Shown here: piece by piece, positions 52,146-61,720 of the stretch | How the letters are laid out: each line of letters begins with the position of its first letter | Numbering within the stretch: the first letter of the stretch is position 1 | Origin: Paludibacter sp. UBA6032 | GTDB taxonomy: Bacteria > Bacteroidota > Bacteroidia > Bacteroidales > Paludibacteraceae | Direction of reading: 5' to 3' | Length of the DNA stretch: 64,000 nucleotides | Assembly: GCA_002427885.1 (NCBI GenBank) | Contig: DIZI01000005.1 | Location: forward strand, 64,653 to 128,652 | Translations under genes and position numbers: made by a program | The notes under the pieces: generated by a model | Databases searched by the model: none | What the model saw: the letters and a program-made list of their open reading frames with translations, nothing else | What the model was told of the DNA's origin: nothing

Positions 52146-52174
52146 TAAAAAATGGTGAGTATAAAACCCACCAT
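52146..52174 (-). terminator. Probable original terminator of the nuo operon
   Basis: ATGGTG/CACCAT (minus strand) with a run of six Ts lies 44 bases behind the stop codon of the orphan nuoN 3' fragment. The intact nuoN at 55265 has no such terminator behind it. Confidence 0.6.
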
Positions 52175-52217
52175 ACTTATTAAATCTTTTAAAATCAGCT
52201 TAGTCTAAAAATAGTAG

Positions 52218-52419
52218 CAATTTAAATCAGATTGATAATCACTCCCGGAATTAATCCCAACAAAATCATTAAAACAGCCGCAAGAATAATCTGCTTTTTA
52301 TAGTTGCTGCTCGAATCAATAGCCGAAGTTGCTGATGGTTGATTGGCATACATGGCCACAATCGGACGAATGTAAAAATAAACACTAATCATAGAACCAA
52401 CGATAGCCACTATGACCAA
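52218..52419 (-). pseudogene. Orphan 3' fragment of nuoN (duplicate)
   Basis: 202 bases match 55261-55462 with only five substitutions, all of which are silent; the encoded last 64 residues and stop of NuoN are identical. The match starts three bases behind the stop codon and breaks off sharply at 52419. There is no start codon of its own. It lies between GH43 and the phosphoesterase and retains the likely native terminator, so I read it as the displaced original end of nuoN. Confidence 0.9.
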
Positions 52420-52558
52420 TGGCAGATAAATCTGACAGTCAGGCTGATAATCAAGGTAGTTTAATATTAAAAAGGGTGGAACGACACATCCTACCCAACA
52501 GTCAGCACTATTTATTTGTTTAATTTGTTTTTATAAATTAGGAATGACAGGTGGTAAA

Positions 52559-55108
52559 TCAGATATTCATTTTTTCTATTAGCACCGTTTGGTTCAATTC
52601 ATTAGAGTTAATATTTACCACATATAATCCGGAAGGATAGGTAGAAATATTAACCTTGCCATTCGTGGTATATGATAATGTTTGTGTGTAAATTACTTGT
52701 CCTGCAATATTTGTAATTCGAAACTCACCATTGGAAATAACTTTATCGGATTGAAAATAGATATAATTATGTGCCGGATTAGGATAGATGCTAATGCTAT
52801 TTTGTTTTGATTCCTTACTGTCAGTGTTTGTTCCATTCCTGTTTTGGTAAAGATACAGTACTTCACCTTCAGTCAAAGCTTTGTTGTATAAACTAAATTT
52901 ATCAATTAAACCCAACCATGTAGGATCGCTATTGTAACCACTTTTGCCCAAATACGCATAATTAAGGATTAGGTTGGCCAGACTGTTTCCACTATTCATA
53001 CTTGATGAGCCAGCTTTAACTCCATCAACATAATATGAAATGTCATTTGACGTAATTATACTTACCACCTGATGTAAAAGGCCATCGTCCATTTCAACCG
53101 AGTTTACATAATTTTCCGCATTCCAGGGAGCAGTAGTATTTCCGCAAGATATGGATGCCCGGCTTACATTATCGGCCCTTGCCACCGACAGGAAACATCC
53201 GTTTGACCCCATGCCATTTAATGTGTTACCAAAATAACAGAGCATGGTATTTCCGGTATTTGTTCCGGTTTTGGATGTAAACCATGCTTCCATCGAAAGT
53301 GTTGTATAGGTTGTAATTCCCAATTGGCTTGCCGGAAGTTCAAGGTATTGACCGGCGGCATCCGTTTTTAATGCATTATTTACAATAGTAGCTCCACCCC
53401 TTAATATGCCATTGGCAGAGCCAACTAAATCATTTGCCGTACCATCGTTGAACATCCATTGATGAGTTAGGTTGGCAGTACCGGGATTCACCGGTTGTAT
53501 GGGTTGCACCACAGGCGGCTTGGCATTATAATCATAGTGAAACCAATCAACATCAATATATCCGTTTTCGGCTGATTGATTATATGTAAATATACCAATC
53601 CTATCTCCACGATAATTTCCCCAGGTCAGTGCATATGTATTGCCGAACGGAATAAAAGTACTATCATCCACACTGTATGAATACTGGTTGTTTCCGTCAA
53701 GTCCCCAGGTTGATTTTAAATATATAATCGTATCACTAATTGCTTTGCCAACTGTCTCAGTCCCGTTATTGTCGTATGTAATATAGCGAATTCCTGAAAT
53801 CTGTTTTACTCCAAAAGTAGCATAAGTGTTAGCATAATGGCAAATACCCGCAACTTGTCCATCGGTCATTTTGCCAATATGTATTTTAGCAACAGTCTCA
53901 CACATACTTGTTTTCATACTTCGTTGGGTAATGGTATTTCCTACACGGAAAATAAGCCCACTGCTTCCTGAAACAGGCTGAAAAGCCTTTAGCCTTAAGA
54001 ATCCGGGACGCTCTGCGAGTGACCACTTATCGGCACGCGGCTGGTAGTTCCATTCCCATTGTACTTCCACGGTTGATTTTTCAAATTCATCATTCGTATG
54101 AATATAACAACTTTTATTGCTTTTAAGAGGCATCTTTCCTGACCACATCATTATTCCAATGCCATCAGTACCAACGTTTCCAACAATTGGCCATCCGTCA
54201 ATCCAGGTAACGGGCAGTAAACTCGCTGTCCGTCCTTCCCAGGCCCCGGAACCGTGATGGGTGAAAAACTGCCAAGTACTATCAGGAAGCTGAATCAATC
54301 CTCCCTGATTAGGTTCACGGTCGTTTAGCCCGGATACATTGACATGAATGAGTTGCTTTATTTCTGTGTAAGGACCATATATATTCTGCGAACGTTCCAT
54401 CATCATTACACGCCCTTCCGATTTTACTTCACTAAAAAAATGGTAGTACCAGCCATTTATTTTGTAAAGCTTGTTTGCTTCGCTTCCGGTCGACTGATGA
54501 ATAACAACATCTGAAGTTAAATCAAGGCTTTTCCCATCGGCAGCCATTTTGAATAAATGAATCTTATAATTGTCGGCATAATTGGTAGCAATAAAGTATA
54601 ATTGCCCGTCGTCATCGCAAAAGCTACAACAATCGTCCCAACCGGTGACTTTCCAGAATGAGATAAGTGGCTCCCAGGGACCCGCTGGATTAGTTGCAGA
54701 ACTCATAAAATAGCCATCATCGGGTGTACCAAAATAAACCCAGAACTTACCTTTGTAATATCGAATGGAACCTGCCCACACTCCGTGTCCGTAACGGTTC
54801 ATTTTGTCCCAATTGTAATCAGGTCCCATAACAGTTACATTATTTACAACATGGCTTAAAATCTCCCAGTTAACAAGATCTTTGGAGTGAAGAATTATTA
54901 CTCCGGGAGAATACTGGAAAGTAGAGGAAATGGCATAATAGTCCGAATCCACTCGTATAGCATCAATATCACTATAATCGGATGGAAGAACAGGATTACA
55001 GTAGGTACCATCATTTTGATCACCCCATTTCTTCGAAGTCTGACCAAAAGAATTTGTATTTACAAACTGAAAAATCAAAAGAGCTAATAATAATTTGATT
55101 ACGTTCAT
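52559..55108 (-). CDS. Secreted GH43-family glycoside hydrolase with T9SS sorting domain
   Basis: An 849-residue protein: signal peptide (to about 23); GH43 five-bladed propeller (about 30-330) with catalytic Asp in DYSDIDAIRV, a modulating Asp in GWDDCCSF and a Glu in STGSEANKLYK; a beta-xylosidase C-terminal-type domain (about 345-540); a LamG/concanavalin domain (about 560-755); and a T9SS type A end (SIYPNPAHNYIYF, then YPSGLYVVNI). It likely acts on xylan or arabinan side chains outside the cell. It lies between the intact nuoN and the displaced nuoN end, so it entered the locus by insertion. Confidence 0.88.
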   Translation of the reverse strand: MNVIKLLLALLIFQFVNTNSFGQTSKKWGDQNDGTYCNPVLPSDYSDIDAIRVDSDYYAISSTFQYSPGVIILHSKDLVNWEILSHVVNNVTVMGPDYNWDKMNRYGHGVWAGSIRYYKGKFWVYFGTPDDGYFMSSATNPAGPWEPLISFWKVTGWDDCCSFCDDDGQLYFIATNYADNYKIHLFKMAADGKSLDLTSDVVIHQSTGSEANKLYKINGWYYHFFSEVKSEGRVMMMERSQNIYGPYTEIKQLIHVNVSGLNDREPNQGGLIQLPDSTWQFFTHHGSGAWEGRTASLLPVTWIDGWPIVGNVGTDGIGIMMWSGKMPLKSNKSCYIHTNDEFEKSTVEVQWEWNYQPRADKWSLAERPGFLRLKAFQPVSGSSGLIFRVGNTITQRSMKTSMCETVAKIHIGKMTDGQVAGICHYANTYATFGVKQISGIRYITYDNNGTETVGKAISDTIIYLKSTWGLDGNNQYSYSVDDSTFIPFGNTYALTWGNYRGDRIGIFTYNQSAENGYIDVDWFHYDYNAKPPVVQPIQPVNPGTANLTHQWMFNDGTANDLVGSANGILRGGATIVNNALKTDAAGQYLELPASQLGITTYTTLSMEAWFTSKTGTNTGNTMLCYFGNTLNGMGSNGCFLSVARADNVSRASISCGNTTAPWNAENYVNSVEMDDGLLHQVVSIITSNDISYYVDGVKAGSSSMNSGNSLANLILNYAYLGKSGYNSDPTWLGLIDKFSLYNKALTEGEVLYLYQNRNGTNTDSKESKQNSISIYPNPAHNYIYFQSDKVISNGEFRITNIAGQVIYTQTLSYTTNGKVNISTYPSGLYVVNINSNELNQTVLIEKMNI

Positions 55109-55147
55109 TTTTTGATAAATTTCAATATATATTCCATTCCCAAATAA

Positions 55148-55181
55148 CTCTAACCTGTTGGTAAGGGTTGGGGTGAGGTTG
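55148..55181. repeat. G/C-rich interspersed repeat upstream of GH43
   Basis: TCTAACCTGTTGGTAAGG and GGTTGGGGTGAGG is a type seen scattered in Bacteroidetes intergenic DNA. It lies inside the inserted segment, between nuoN and the GH43 start codon. Confidence 0.5.
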
Positions 55182-55260
55182 GACTTGGGTCGGTATAAAC
55201 CCGATTTTATGAGTACGTTATTATTTTTTCCTCAAGCATAATTCATTTAAAAACACATCC

Positions 55261-55462
55261 CAATTTAAATCAGATTGATAATCACTCCCGGAATTAATCC
55301 CAATAAAATCATTAAAACAGCTGCAAGAATAATCTGCTTTTTATAGTTGCTACTCGAATCAATAGCCGAAGTTGCTGATGGTTGATTGGCATACATGGCT
55401 ACAATCGGGCGAATGTAAAAATAAACACTAATCATAGAACCAACGATAGCCACTATGACCAA
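55261..55462 (-). repeat. 202-bp direct repeat within the 3' end of intact nuoN
   Basis: The second copy of the repeat at 52218-52419, in the same orientation, 3043 bases away. It bounds the segment carrying GH43. Confidence 0.9.
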
Positions 55463-56644
55463 AAGCAGGTTCCCTTGTTCAATAGCTGAAATAAACAAAT
55501 TATATTTAGCAGCAAAACCAACCAATGGTGGAATGCCTGCCAACGAAAGCATGGCAATGGTCATGGCAAAGGCCTCGGTTGGATTGTGTTTCGCGAGCCC
55601 GTTGAAAGCTTTGATAGAAAATGTACCGGTTTCCTCGCGTACCAGAATAAGTACGGCAAAAGCAGTGATAGTGGCTATGGTGTACGAAATAGAATAAAGC
55701 AGCAATACACCTGCGGCATCCTGTTTCAAAGCAATGATGGCAATAAGCATATAACCGGCATGGGCAATTCCCGAATAGGCAAACATACGTTTTACATTAT
55801 CCTGATAAAAAGCGGAAAGATTTCCAATCAAAATAGTGGCAATGGCAAAAATAGTCAATGTAATTTTCCAAATGGATTCAACTTCTCCAAAACTCGAATT
55901 CATCAAACGGAAAAATGCAGCTATTGCAGCTACTTTCCCCACTGTTGCCATAAAAGTGGTGATCAGTGTTGGTGAGCCTTCGTATACGTCCGGTGCCCAA
56001 AAATGAAAGGGTGCAGCGCCAATTTTAAAAGTCATACCAATGGCTACCAGCAACAAACCTATATTCAACATGCCGGGCATATTATGCTGATGTAAAATGA
56101 CATATTGTTTTATTTCTTCCAGATTCAGACTCCCACTGGCACCGTATAGCAAAGCGATACCAAACAGAAGAAATCCCGAAGCAAACGAACCGGTAAGAAA
56201 GTATTTCATAGCAGCTTCGTTGGAATTCGGATCAAACTTCTTACTTCCGGCCAATATGTAAAGTGACAACGAAAGTGTTTCAATTCCAACAAATAACATC
56301 AACAAATTGCCAAAGCCTGTCATCGTCAAACTCCCAACTAATGCGAAAAGAATAAGGGCATAAATGTCTTCGAGCGGTCGTTTTACCGGTTTATAGTAAA
56401 CCGGTGCAAAAATAAAAACCAACAAAGTGGTGAATATCAATACAGCATTGAATGCAATACTAAAATTGTCGGCAATATACATTTCGTTGTAATAATGTAT
56501 GGATTTGTTCCACTCAAGTAAATTGAGAATAAAGGCCAGCGTAAGTCCAACATATACAATGGGTAAAAGTGGCCTTTTTTTCTGGATAGCACCAAAAAAC
56601 AGAACAATAATAGCAACAATCGAAATGGTTATTATGGCGTACAT
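55265..56644 (-). CDS. nuoN: NADH-quinone oxidoreductase subunit N
   Basis: A 459-residue antiporter-like membrane subunit of complex I with about 13-14 hydrophobic segments. FKIGAAPFHFWAPDVYEGSPTLITTFMATVGKVAA holds the key Lys and His of the proton channel, and GNLSAFYQDNVKRMFAYSGIAHAGYM the second Lys. It is last of the nuo genes. Its final 64 codons and stop have a silent-only duplicate at 52218, suggesting that this end came with the GH43 insertion. Confidence 0.94.
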   Translation of the reverse strand: MYAIITISIVAIIVLFFGAIQKKRPLLPIVYVGLTLAFILNLLEWNKSIHYYNEMYIADNFSIAFNAVLIFTTLLVFIFAPVYYKPVKRPLEDIYALILFALVGSLTMTGFGNLLMLFVGIETLSLSLYILAGSKKFDPNSNEAAMKYFLTGSFASGFLLFGIALLYGASGSLNLEEIKQYVILHQHNMPGMLNIGLLLVAIGMTFKIGAAPFHFWAPDVYEGSPTLITTFMATVGKVAAIAAFFRLMNSSFGEVESIWKITLTIFAIATILIGNLSAFYQDNVKRMFAYSGIAHAGYMLIAIIALKQDAAGVLLLYSISYTIATITAFAVLILVREETGTFSIKAFNGLAKHNPTEAFAMTIAMLSLAGIPPLVGFAAKYNLFISAIEQGNLLLVIVAIVGSMISVYFYIRPIVAMYANQPSATSAIDSSSNYKKQIILAAVLMILLGLIPGVIINLI

Positions 56645-56659
56645 AGATATTTATTAAAT

Positions 56660-56770
56660 GCCCTCTGAATCCCCCGGGGAGGACTGAAGACTGAGTTTAT
56701 TTAACTTTATAATTTATTTTATTTCTTCATTAAGCTCTTTAAATCTCCTTTGGGAGAACCCACGGTTATC
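56660..56770. repeat. Degenerate CCCC-type repeats between nuoN and nuoM
   Basis: CTGAATCCCCCGGGGAGGAC (56666-56685) and an oppositely oriented partner near 56731-56758 (CTCTTTAAATCTCC, TTTGGGAGAACC) resemble the other interspersed G/C-rich elements and stretch this gap to 142 bases where the other nuo gaps are mostly below 90. Confidence 0.5.
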
Positions 56771-56786
56771 GACCGAAAGGAGAAAA

Positions 56787-58202
56787 TCATGGGGCTAACA
56801 ATTGCAATATAAACGACGGGAAAATACCCACTAAAAATATTGATACAATGATGGGAACAAAGAGCAAAATCTCACCGGTTGTCAAATCGGAAAAACTTTC
56901 AGTTGCGACACTTTTCTCACCATACATTATTTTCTGATACATTTTCAGCATATAAACTGCTCCCAAAATAATAGTTAGTCCGGCAATAATGGCAATCAGT
57001 TTATTAAATTGAAAAACACCTAACAAAATCAGGAATTCACCTACGAAACTATTCGTTAATGGCAGAGCTACATTGGCCAATACAATAATCAGAAAAATAG
57101 TGGCAAATTTTGGAGCAGCACTGGCAATTCCACCCAAATCACTGATTTTATCCGTATTCGTTCGTTTCACGATCATGTAATAGCACAGGAAAAATCCGAC
57201 TACATTTACACCGTGCGAAAACATTTGCAAAACAGCACCTTCAATTCCATAATGATTGTTCGACAGCAAACCAAGTGCAATAATACCAACGTGAGAAAGC
57301 GATGCAAAGGCGATCAGTTTTTTTAGATTTGGTTGCGTAATAGCAATGACGGCACCATAAATGACTCCAAAAAGTATCAATGGTAAGAAAATAAGTGAAC
57401 CTCCGGCAACTACATCCGGACAAATTGGAAGAATAAACCGTATCATCCCGTAGAGTCCCATTTTTAGCATAATGCCTGCCAGTAACATAGATCCCTGAAC
57501 GGGCGAAACATTGTAGGTTTCGGCCTGCCACGAATGGAATGGGAATAACGGTATTTTAATGGCAAATGCCAGAAAGAATGCCAGAAACACTGGTACCTGA
57601 ACTGAATAAGGTAACTTCAACTGATAGAAACTTTCAAAGCTGAACGAATGAGGTGCCGGAGTAAGTGTGTATAAATAAAGTATGGCAATCAGCATGGCAA
57701 AACTTCCAACCACCGTATAAATAAGGAATTTCACACTGATTTTCTTTCTATTCTCTCCACCCCAAAGTGCAGTGATAAAGAAAATTGGAATCAAAGCCAG
57801 TTCCCAGAAAATATAAAACAGAATCATTTCCGAAGCGGTAAACACACCAATCAGCGCCATTTGCATCAACAAAATTAGCGCGTAGAAATTATGAGTCCGT
57901 TGTTCTTTTTTATCCGTAGAAGCTATAATAACAGGAACCAACAAGGTAGTCAACATGATCATTATGAGAGAAACAGCATCTAGTTTTAAAATTATGTCAA
58001 TATCAAGCAGTTGTTTCAGATTGAGGTCAAGCGACAAAACTTTATTATTGGCAAATGTGAAAGCATATCCGGCCACCAACGAAATGGCAAATATTACCAA
58101 TGACGTTACAAGAGCAAAATTTTTGCTTTGTTTCCCGAGTTTTCCTGTAAACAAAAGCAATGAAGCAAGTAATGGCAGGATTAGTAAAAGTACAATAATC
58201 AT
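56787..58202 (-). CDS. nuoM: NADH-quinone oxidoreductase subunit M
   Basis: A 471-residue Mrp-type antiporter subunit with 14 predicted membrane segments. FYIFWELALIPIFFI contains the conserved Glu, FAIKIPLFPFHSWQAETYN the lysine and His of TM7-8, and NLKKLIAFASLSHVG the TM8 Lys. It pumps protons as part of the membrane arm. It lies 5 bases after nuoL. Confidence 0.95.
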   Translation of the reverse strand: MIIVLLLILPLLASLLLFTGKLGKQSKNFALVTSLVIFAISLVAGYAFTFANNKVLSLDLNLKQLLDIDIILKLDAVSLIMIMLTTLLVPVIIASTDKKEQRTHNFYALILLMQMALIGVFTASEMILFYIFWELALIPIFFITALWGGENRKKISVKFLIYTVVGSFAMLIAILYLYTLTPAPHSFSFESFYQLKLPYSVQVPVFLAFFLAFAIKIPLFPFHSWQAETYNVSPVQGSMLLAGIMLKMGLYGMIRFILPICPDVVAGGSLIFLPLILFGVIYGAVIAITQPNLKKLIAFASLSHVGIIALGLLSNNHYGIEGAVLQMFSHGVNVVGFFLCYYMIVKRTNTDKISDLGGIASAAPKFATIFLIIVLANVALPLTNSFVGEFLILLGVFQFNKLIAIIAGLTIILGAVYMLKMYQKIMYGEKSVATESFSDLTTGEILLFVPIIVSIFLVGIFPSFILQLLAP

Positions 58203-58207
58203 CTCAT

Positions 58208-60100
58208 TTATAGTATTATATTAAAAAACAGAATGGCGATAATGCTGAAAACCATCAGGATAAGATAAAAACCGACATTCCCGGTTTGTAACAATCGAAG
58301 TTTTTTTCCGGCAAATAAAGTTGAACTTCCAACCGCATTTACGAATCCATTGATAATCGTTTGATCCAGTATTCCCCGGAAAAAGACAGATATAAATCCA
58401 AGCGGCTTCACAATGAGAAAATCATAGATTTCATCAACGTAAAATTTATTGGAAAGTACTTTTTGAATTCCGGTTGGAGCAATAAATTCTTTTTCATTCA
58501 CAAATCGTTTATAACTCAAAAAGACCAGCAGTGCAATGAATAACAATGGGATACTGAATATCATCCATTCGGTTTGAACATCCAATACATGTTCTGAAAC
58601 AGGGGCCAACTTAGATGCTTTTTCAAAAACAGGTGACAAATAATTATCAAAACCCTGTGTTTCGGAAAAAAGTTTCGGGAGTTGTACAAATCCGGCAATT
58701 ATCGACAAAACAGCCAGTACAGCCATTGGATAAAGCATCACTTTTGGCGATTCGTGAATAGGATGATTAGCTCTGATTTCCTTACTTTCAGCTTTAAAAA
58801 AGACAACAAAAATCAGTCGGAACATATAAATGGTAGTCAACAGCGAAATAAAAGTGGCCAGAATTCCCATTCCCATGCCGTGTTCATAAGCAGCTGTCAG
58901 GATGACTTCTTTGGAGAAGAATCCGGCAAATGGCGGAATACCCGAAATGGCTATAGTTCCGATAATAAACAATGCAAAAGTAAAGGGAATTTTCTTGCGT
59001 AAACCACCCATTTTACGAATATCCTGTTCGTCACTTAAAGCATGAATAACACTACCGGCAGCCAGGAATAGTAAAGCTTTGAAAAAAGCGTGAGTCGTCA
59101 AATGAAACATGGCTCCAGAAAATGATCCCAACCCCAAGGCCATAAACATAAATCCCAACTGACTCACTGTGGAATAAGCCAAAATCTTTTTAATATCGTT
59201 TTGATATATAGCTATTAATCCACCAATAAGGGCAGTAACGGCACCAATTACCAGAATGATATTCATGGTAACCGGTGAAAGTACAAAAAGCACACTGGAG
59301 CGGGCCACCAGATAAATACCGGCTGTAACCATGGTTGCTGCATGGATTAATGCCGAAACGGGCGTTGGTCCTGCCATAGCGTCCGGCAACCAGGTAAATA
59401 ACGGAATCTGTGCGCTTTTACCCATGGCACCAATAAAGAGGCTAATGGTGATAGCCATTAAAGTAAGATTACCCGAAGGCATCAAACTGGCTTTGGTGGC
59501 TATTTCACTTATTGACAATGTTTTAAAAGTAACAAATAATATAAAGATTCCGATCAGAAATCCTAAATCACCAATGCGATTCATGATAAACGCTTTTTTT
59601 GCAGCATCGTTATTGGCATGATCCTTATACCAGAATCCGATAAGCAGGTACGAACTTAAACCAACGCCTTCCCAGCCGATAAAAAGCATTAAATAATTGG
59701 AACTTAAAACCAAAATCAGCATAAAAAACACAAACAAATTCATATACGAAAAAAAACGGTTTACGCCGGTATCCGCTTTCATATAGCCAATGGAGTAAAT
59801 ATGTATCAATAATCCGACTCCATTGATAATAAGAAGCATGAGCGCTGCCAACCGGTCAACGGTAAGTGCAAATGGAATGGAAATATCGGCGAATTTAATC
59901 CAGTCGAACAACTGAGTTTCGACTGTCAGATTCGAAGAGCTGACGTACCAAAAAAGAATTCCCGACAAAATCAGGTTTATGAAAATAAATGCAGAAGCAA
60001 GTATTCCCGATATATTCCGGTTCATCTGCTTTTGAAACAAGCCAATAGTCAAAAATCCGAGAAACGGAAAAACAAGTAATAATATTGATATAAGTTCCAT
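58208..60100 (-). CDS. nuoL: NADH-quinone oxidoreductase subunit L
   Basis: A 630-residue distal pump subunit. LFIGWEGVGLSSYLLIGFWY, KSAQIPLFTWLPDAMAGPTPVSALIHAATMVTAG and NDIKKILAYSTVSQLGFMF are the classical NuoL blocks with the proton-channel Glu, Lys and His. The C-terminal part includes the long lateral helix (EIYDFLIVKPLGFISVFFRG). Of full length. Confidence 0.96.
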   Translation of the reverse strand: MELISILLLVFPFLGFLTIGLFQKQMNRNISGILASAFIFINLILSGILFWYVSSSNLTVETQLFDWIKFADISIPFALTVDRLAALMLLIINGVGLLIHIYSIGYMKADTGVNRFFSYMNLFVFFMLILVLSSNYLMLFIGWEGVGLSSYLLIGFWYKDHANNDAAKKAFIMNRIGDLGFLIGIFILFVTFKTLSISEIATKASLMPSGNLTLMAITISLFIGAMGKSAQIPLFTWLPDAMAGPTPVSALIHAATMVTAGIYLVARSSVLFVLSPVTMNIILVIGAVTALIGGLIAIYQNDIKKILAYSTVSQLGFMFMALGLGSFSGAMFHLTTHAFFKALLFLAAGSVIHALSDEQDIRKMGGLRKKIPFTFALFIIGTIAISGIPPFAGFFSKEVILTAAYEHGMGMGILATFISLLTTIYMFRLIFVVFFKAESKEIRANHPIHESPKVMLYPMAVLAVLSIIAGFVQLPKLFSETQGFDNYLSPVFEKASKLAPVSEHVLDVQTEWMIFSIPLLFIALLVFLSYKRFVNEKEFIAPTGIQKVLSNKFYVDEIYDFLIVKPLGFISVFFRGILDQTIINGFVNAVGSSTLFAGKKLRLLQTGNVGFYLILMVFSIIAILFFNIIL

Positions 60101-60189
60101 ATTTAGTTTGTAGTATGTAGTTTATAGTTTGTAGTTGGTTAATGAGTCGGGGTTTATTACCGAATAGACACTCCCAACTACGTACTGGA

Positions 60190-60519
60190 TTACCACTTAA
60201 GTCGGTTCAACGCATTAATATCGATAGTTTTAGTCGACCGGTACACCACCACGAGTAAGGCCAGTCCGATTGCTACCTCAGCGGCAGCCACAACCATTAT
60301 AAAAAATACAAATATCTGTCCTGCAGGGTCGTTTCGATAAGCCGAAAAAGCTGTAAGCAGCAAATTAGCCGAATTGAGCATCAACTCCACCGACATAAAA
60401 ATGACCAATGCATTGCGCTTTGCCAGCACACCGATAACACCAATGGAGAAAAGTGCCGAACAAAACAAAATATAATATTGTAAGGGGATAACTTGAATTT
60501 GAGCGATTGTATTTTCCAT
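60190..60519 (-). CDS. nuoK: NADH-quinone oxidoreductase subunit K
   Basis: A 109-residue three-helix subunit; GVLAKRNALVIFMSVELMLNSANLLLTAF has the conserved Glu pair of the E-channel. It starts five bases before nuoJ ends its frame, in the usual J-K-L order. Confidence 0.95.
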   Translation of the reverse strand: MENTIAQIQVIPLQYYILFCSALFSIGVIGVLAKRNALVIFMSVELMLNSANLLLTAFSAYRNDPAGQIFVFFIMVVAAAEVAIGLALLVVVYRSTKTIDINALNRLKW

Positions 60520-60523
60520 AAAT

Positions 60524-61024
60524 CTAATTTTTATCTTTTTTACCTAACATTACCGCTCCAACCATTGCTGACAAAAACAGAATGGATGAAAGTTCGAAGG
60601 GCATTAAATATTCACTGTAAAGGGTTTTACCCAGATTTTTTACTAAGCCGATTTGGGTCATTTCCGGATTTGAAACGATTGAAACATCAAATGATTTTAG
60701 AGTTCCAATTAATACCAGAAAAATCATTCCTCCGGCAAGTGCGGCCACAAATTTCATCAGGGTTGATTTCTGGAACTCACCTTCGATATTCAAATTCAGC
60801 AACATGACTGTGAACAGAAAAAGTACCATGATGGCACCGGCATACACGATAATGTGAACCACAGCCAGAAATTGAGCATTTAACAAAATATAATGGCCGG
60901 CCAGAGTGAAAAATGTCAATGTTAAGTACAAGACACTGTGAATCGGCTTTTTCGATAGTAAAACCATCACAGCCGAAATAAGCGCTACTGCACTTAAAAA
61001 GAAAAAGAGGTATTGAGTAAGCAT
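60524..61024 (-). CDS. nuoJ: NADH-quinone oxidoreductase subunit J
   Basis: A 166-residue membrane subunit with five predicted helices; ALTFFTLAGHYILLNAQFLAVVHIIVYAGAIMVLFLFTVMLL-type pattern with the conserved YAGAIMVLFLF helix. Gap to nuoI is 87 bases. Confidence 0.94.
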   Translation of the reverse strand: MLTQYLFFFLSAVALISAVMVLLSKKPIHSVLYLTLTFFTLAGHYILLNAQFLAVVHIIVYAGAIMVLFLFTVMLLNLNIEGEFQKSTLMKFVAALAGGMIFLVLIGTLKSFDVSIVSNPEMTQIGLVKNLGKTLYSEYLMPFELSSILFLSAMVGAVMLGKKDKN

Positions 61025-61111
61025 CTTTTTTATTTACGATTTAATCATTTACCATTTACAAGTTTCATATTAGGGCTCCCCAATGTAAATTGTAAACTGT
61101 CAAATAACAAC

Positions 61112-61699
61112 TTATTTATTATGTAATTTCGATTTGTCTTTTTTAAATTCTAATACTTCGGGAGTCTGGCGTTTCGACACATCCACGCGGGCATCTTTTT
61201 TCTCAACCAGTACATCTTTGCCGTAAATAAATTTGTCACGTTTGTATTCGCTCGGAACAAGTCTGTCAGTCAGGAAAATAGCCTCTTTAGGACAAGCTGA
61301 CTCACAGTCACCACAGAATATACAACGAAGCATATTAATTTCATATACAGCTGCATACTTCTCTTCGCGGTATAAGTCTTTTTCATCTTCCTTACGTTCG
61401 GCAGCAATCATAGTAATAGCTTCAGCCGGACAGGAAAGAGCGCACAATCCACAGGCAGTACAGCGTTCACGACCTTCGTCATCCAATTTTAGCACATGTA
61501 AACCGCGGTAAATATCGGAAAACTTTCTTTTTTCCTCGGGATATTGAATGGTGACTTCTTTCTTGAAAAAGTGACTGAAAGTGATGAACATACCTTTGAA
61601 AATGGCCGGCAAATAGAAACGCTCCAACAGCGTCATCTTTTTGTTGGAAACCACCTTCGAACGGTTTGTCAATGATATTTTTGTTGAATCCTGATTCAT
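61112..61699 (-). CDS. nuoI: NADH-quinone oxidoreductase subunit I
   Basis: A 195-residue protein with two 4Fe-4S motifs: CTACGLCALSCPAEAI and CIFCGDCESACPKEAI, carrying clusters N6a and N6b. It hands electrons from NuoG towards NuoB. The N-terminal amphipathic helix (LERFYLPAIFKGMFITF) anchors it to the membrane. Confidence 0.96.
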   Translation of the reverse strand: MNQDSTKISLTNRSKVVSNKKMTLLERFYLPAIFKGMFITFSHFFKKEVTIQYPEEKRKFSDIYRGLHVLKLDDEGRERCTACGLCALSCPAEAITMIAAERKEDEKDLYREEKYAAVYEINMLRCIFCGDCESACPKEAIFLTDRLVPSEYKRDKFIYGKDVLVEKKDARVDVSKRQTPEVLEFKKDKSKLHNK

Positions 61700-61720
61700 T
61701 TTAATTAAAGAGTTTAACTT

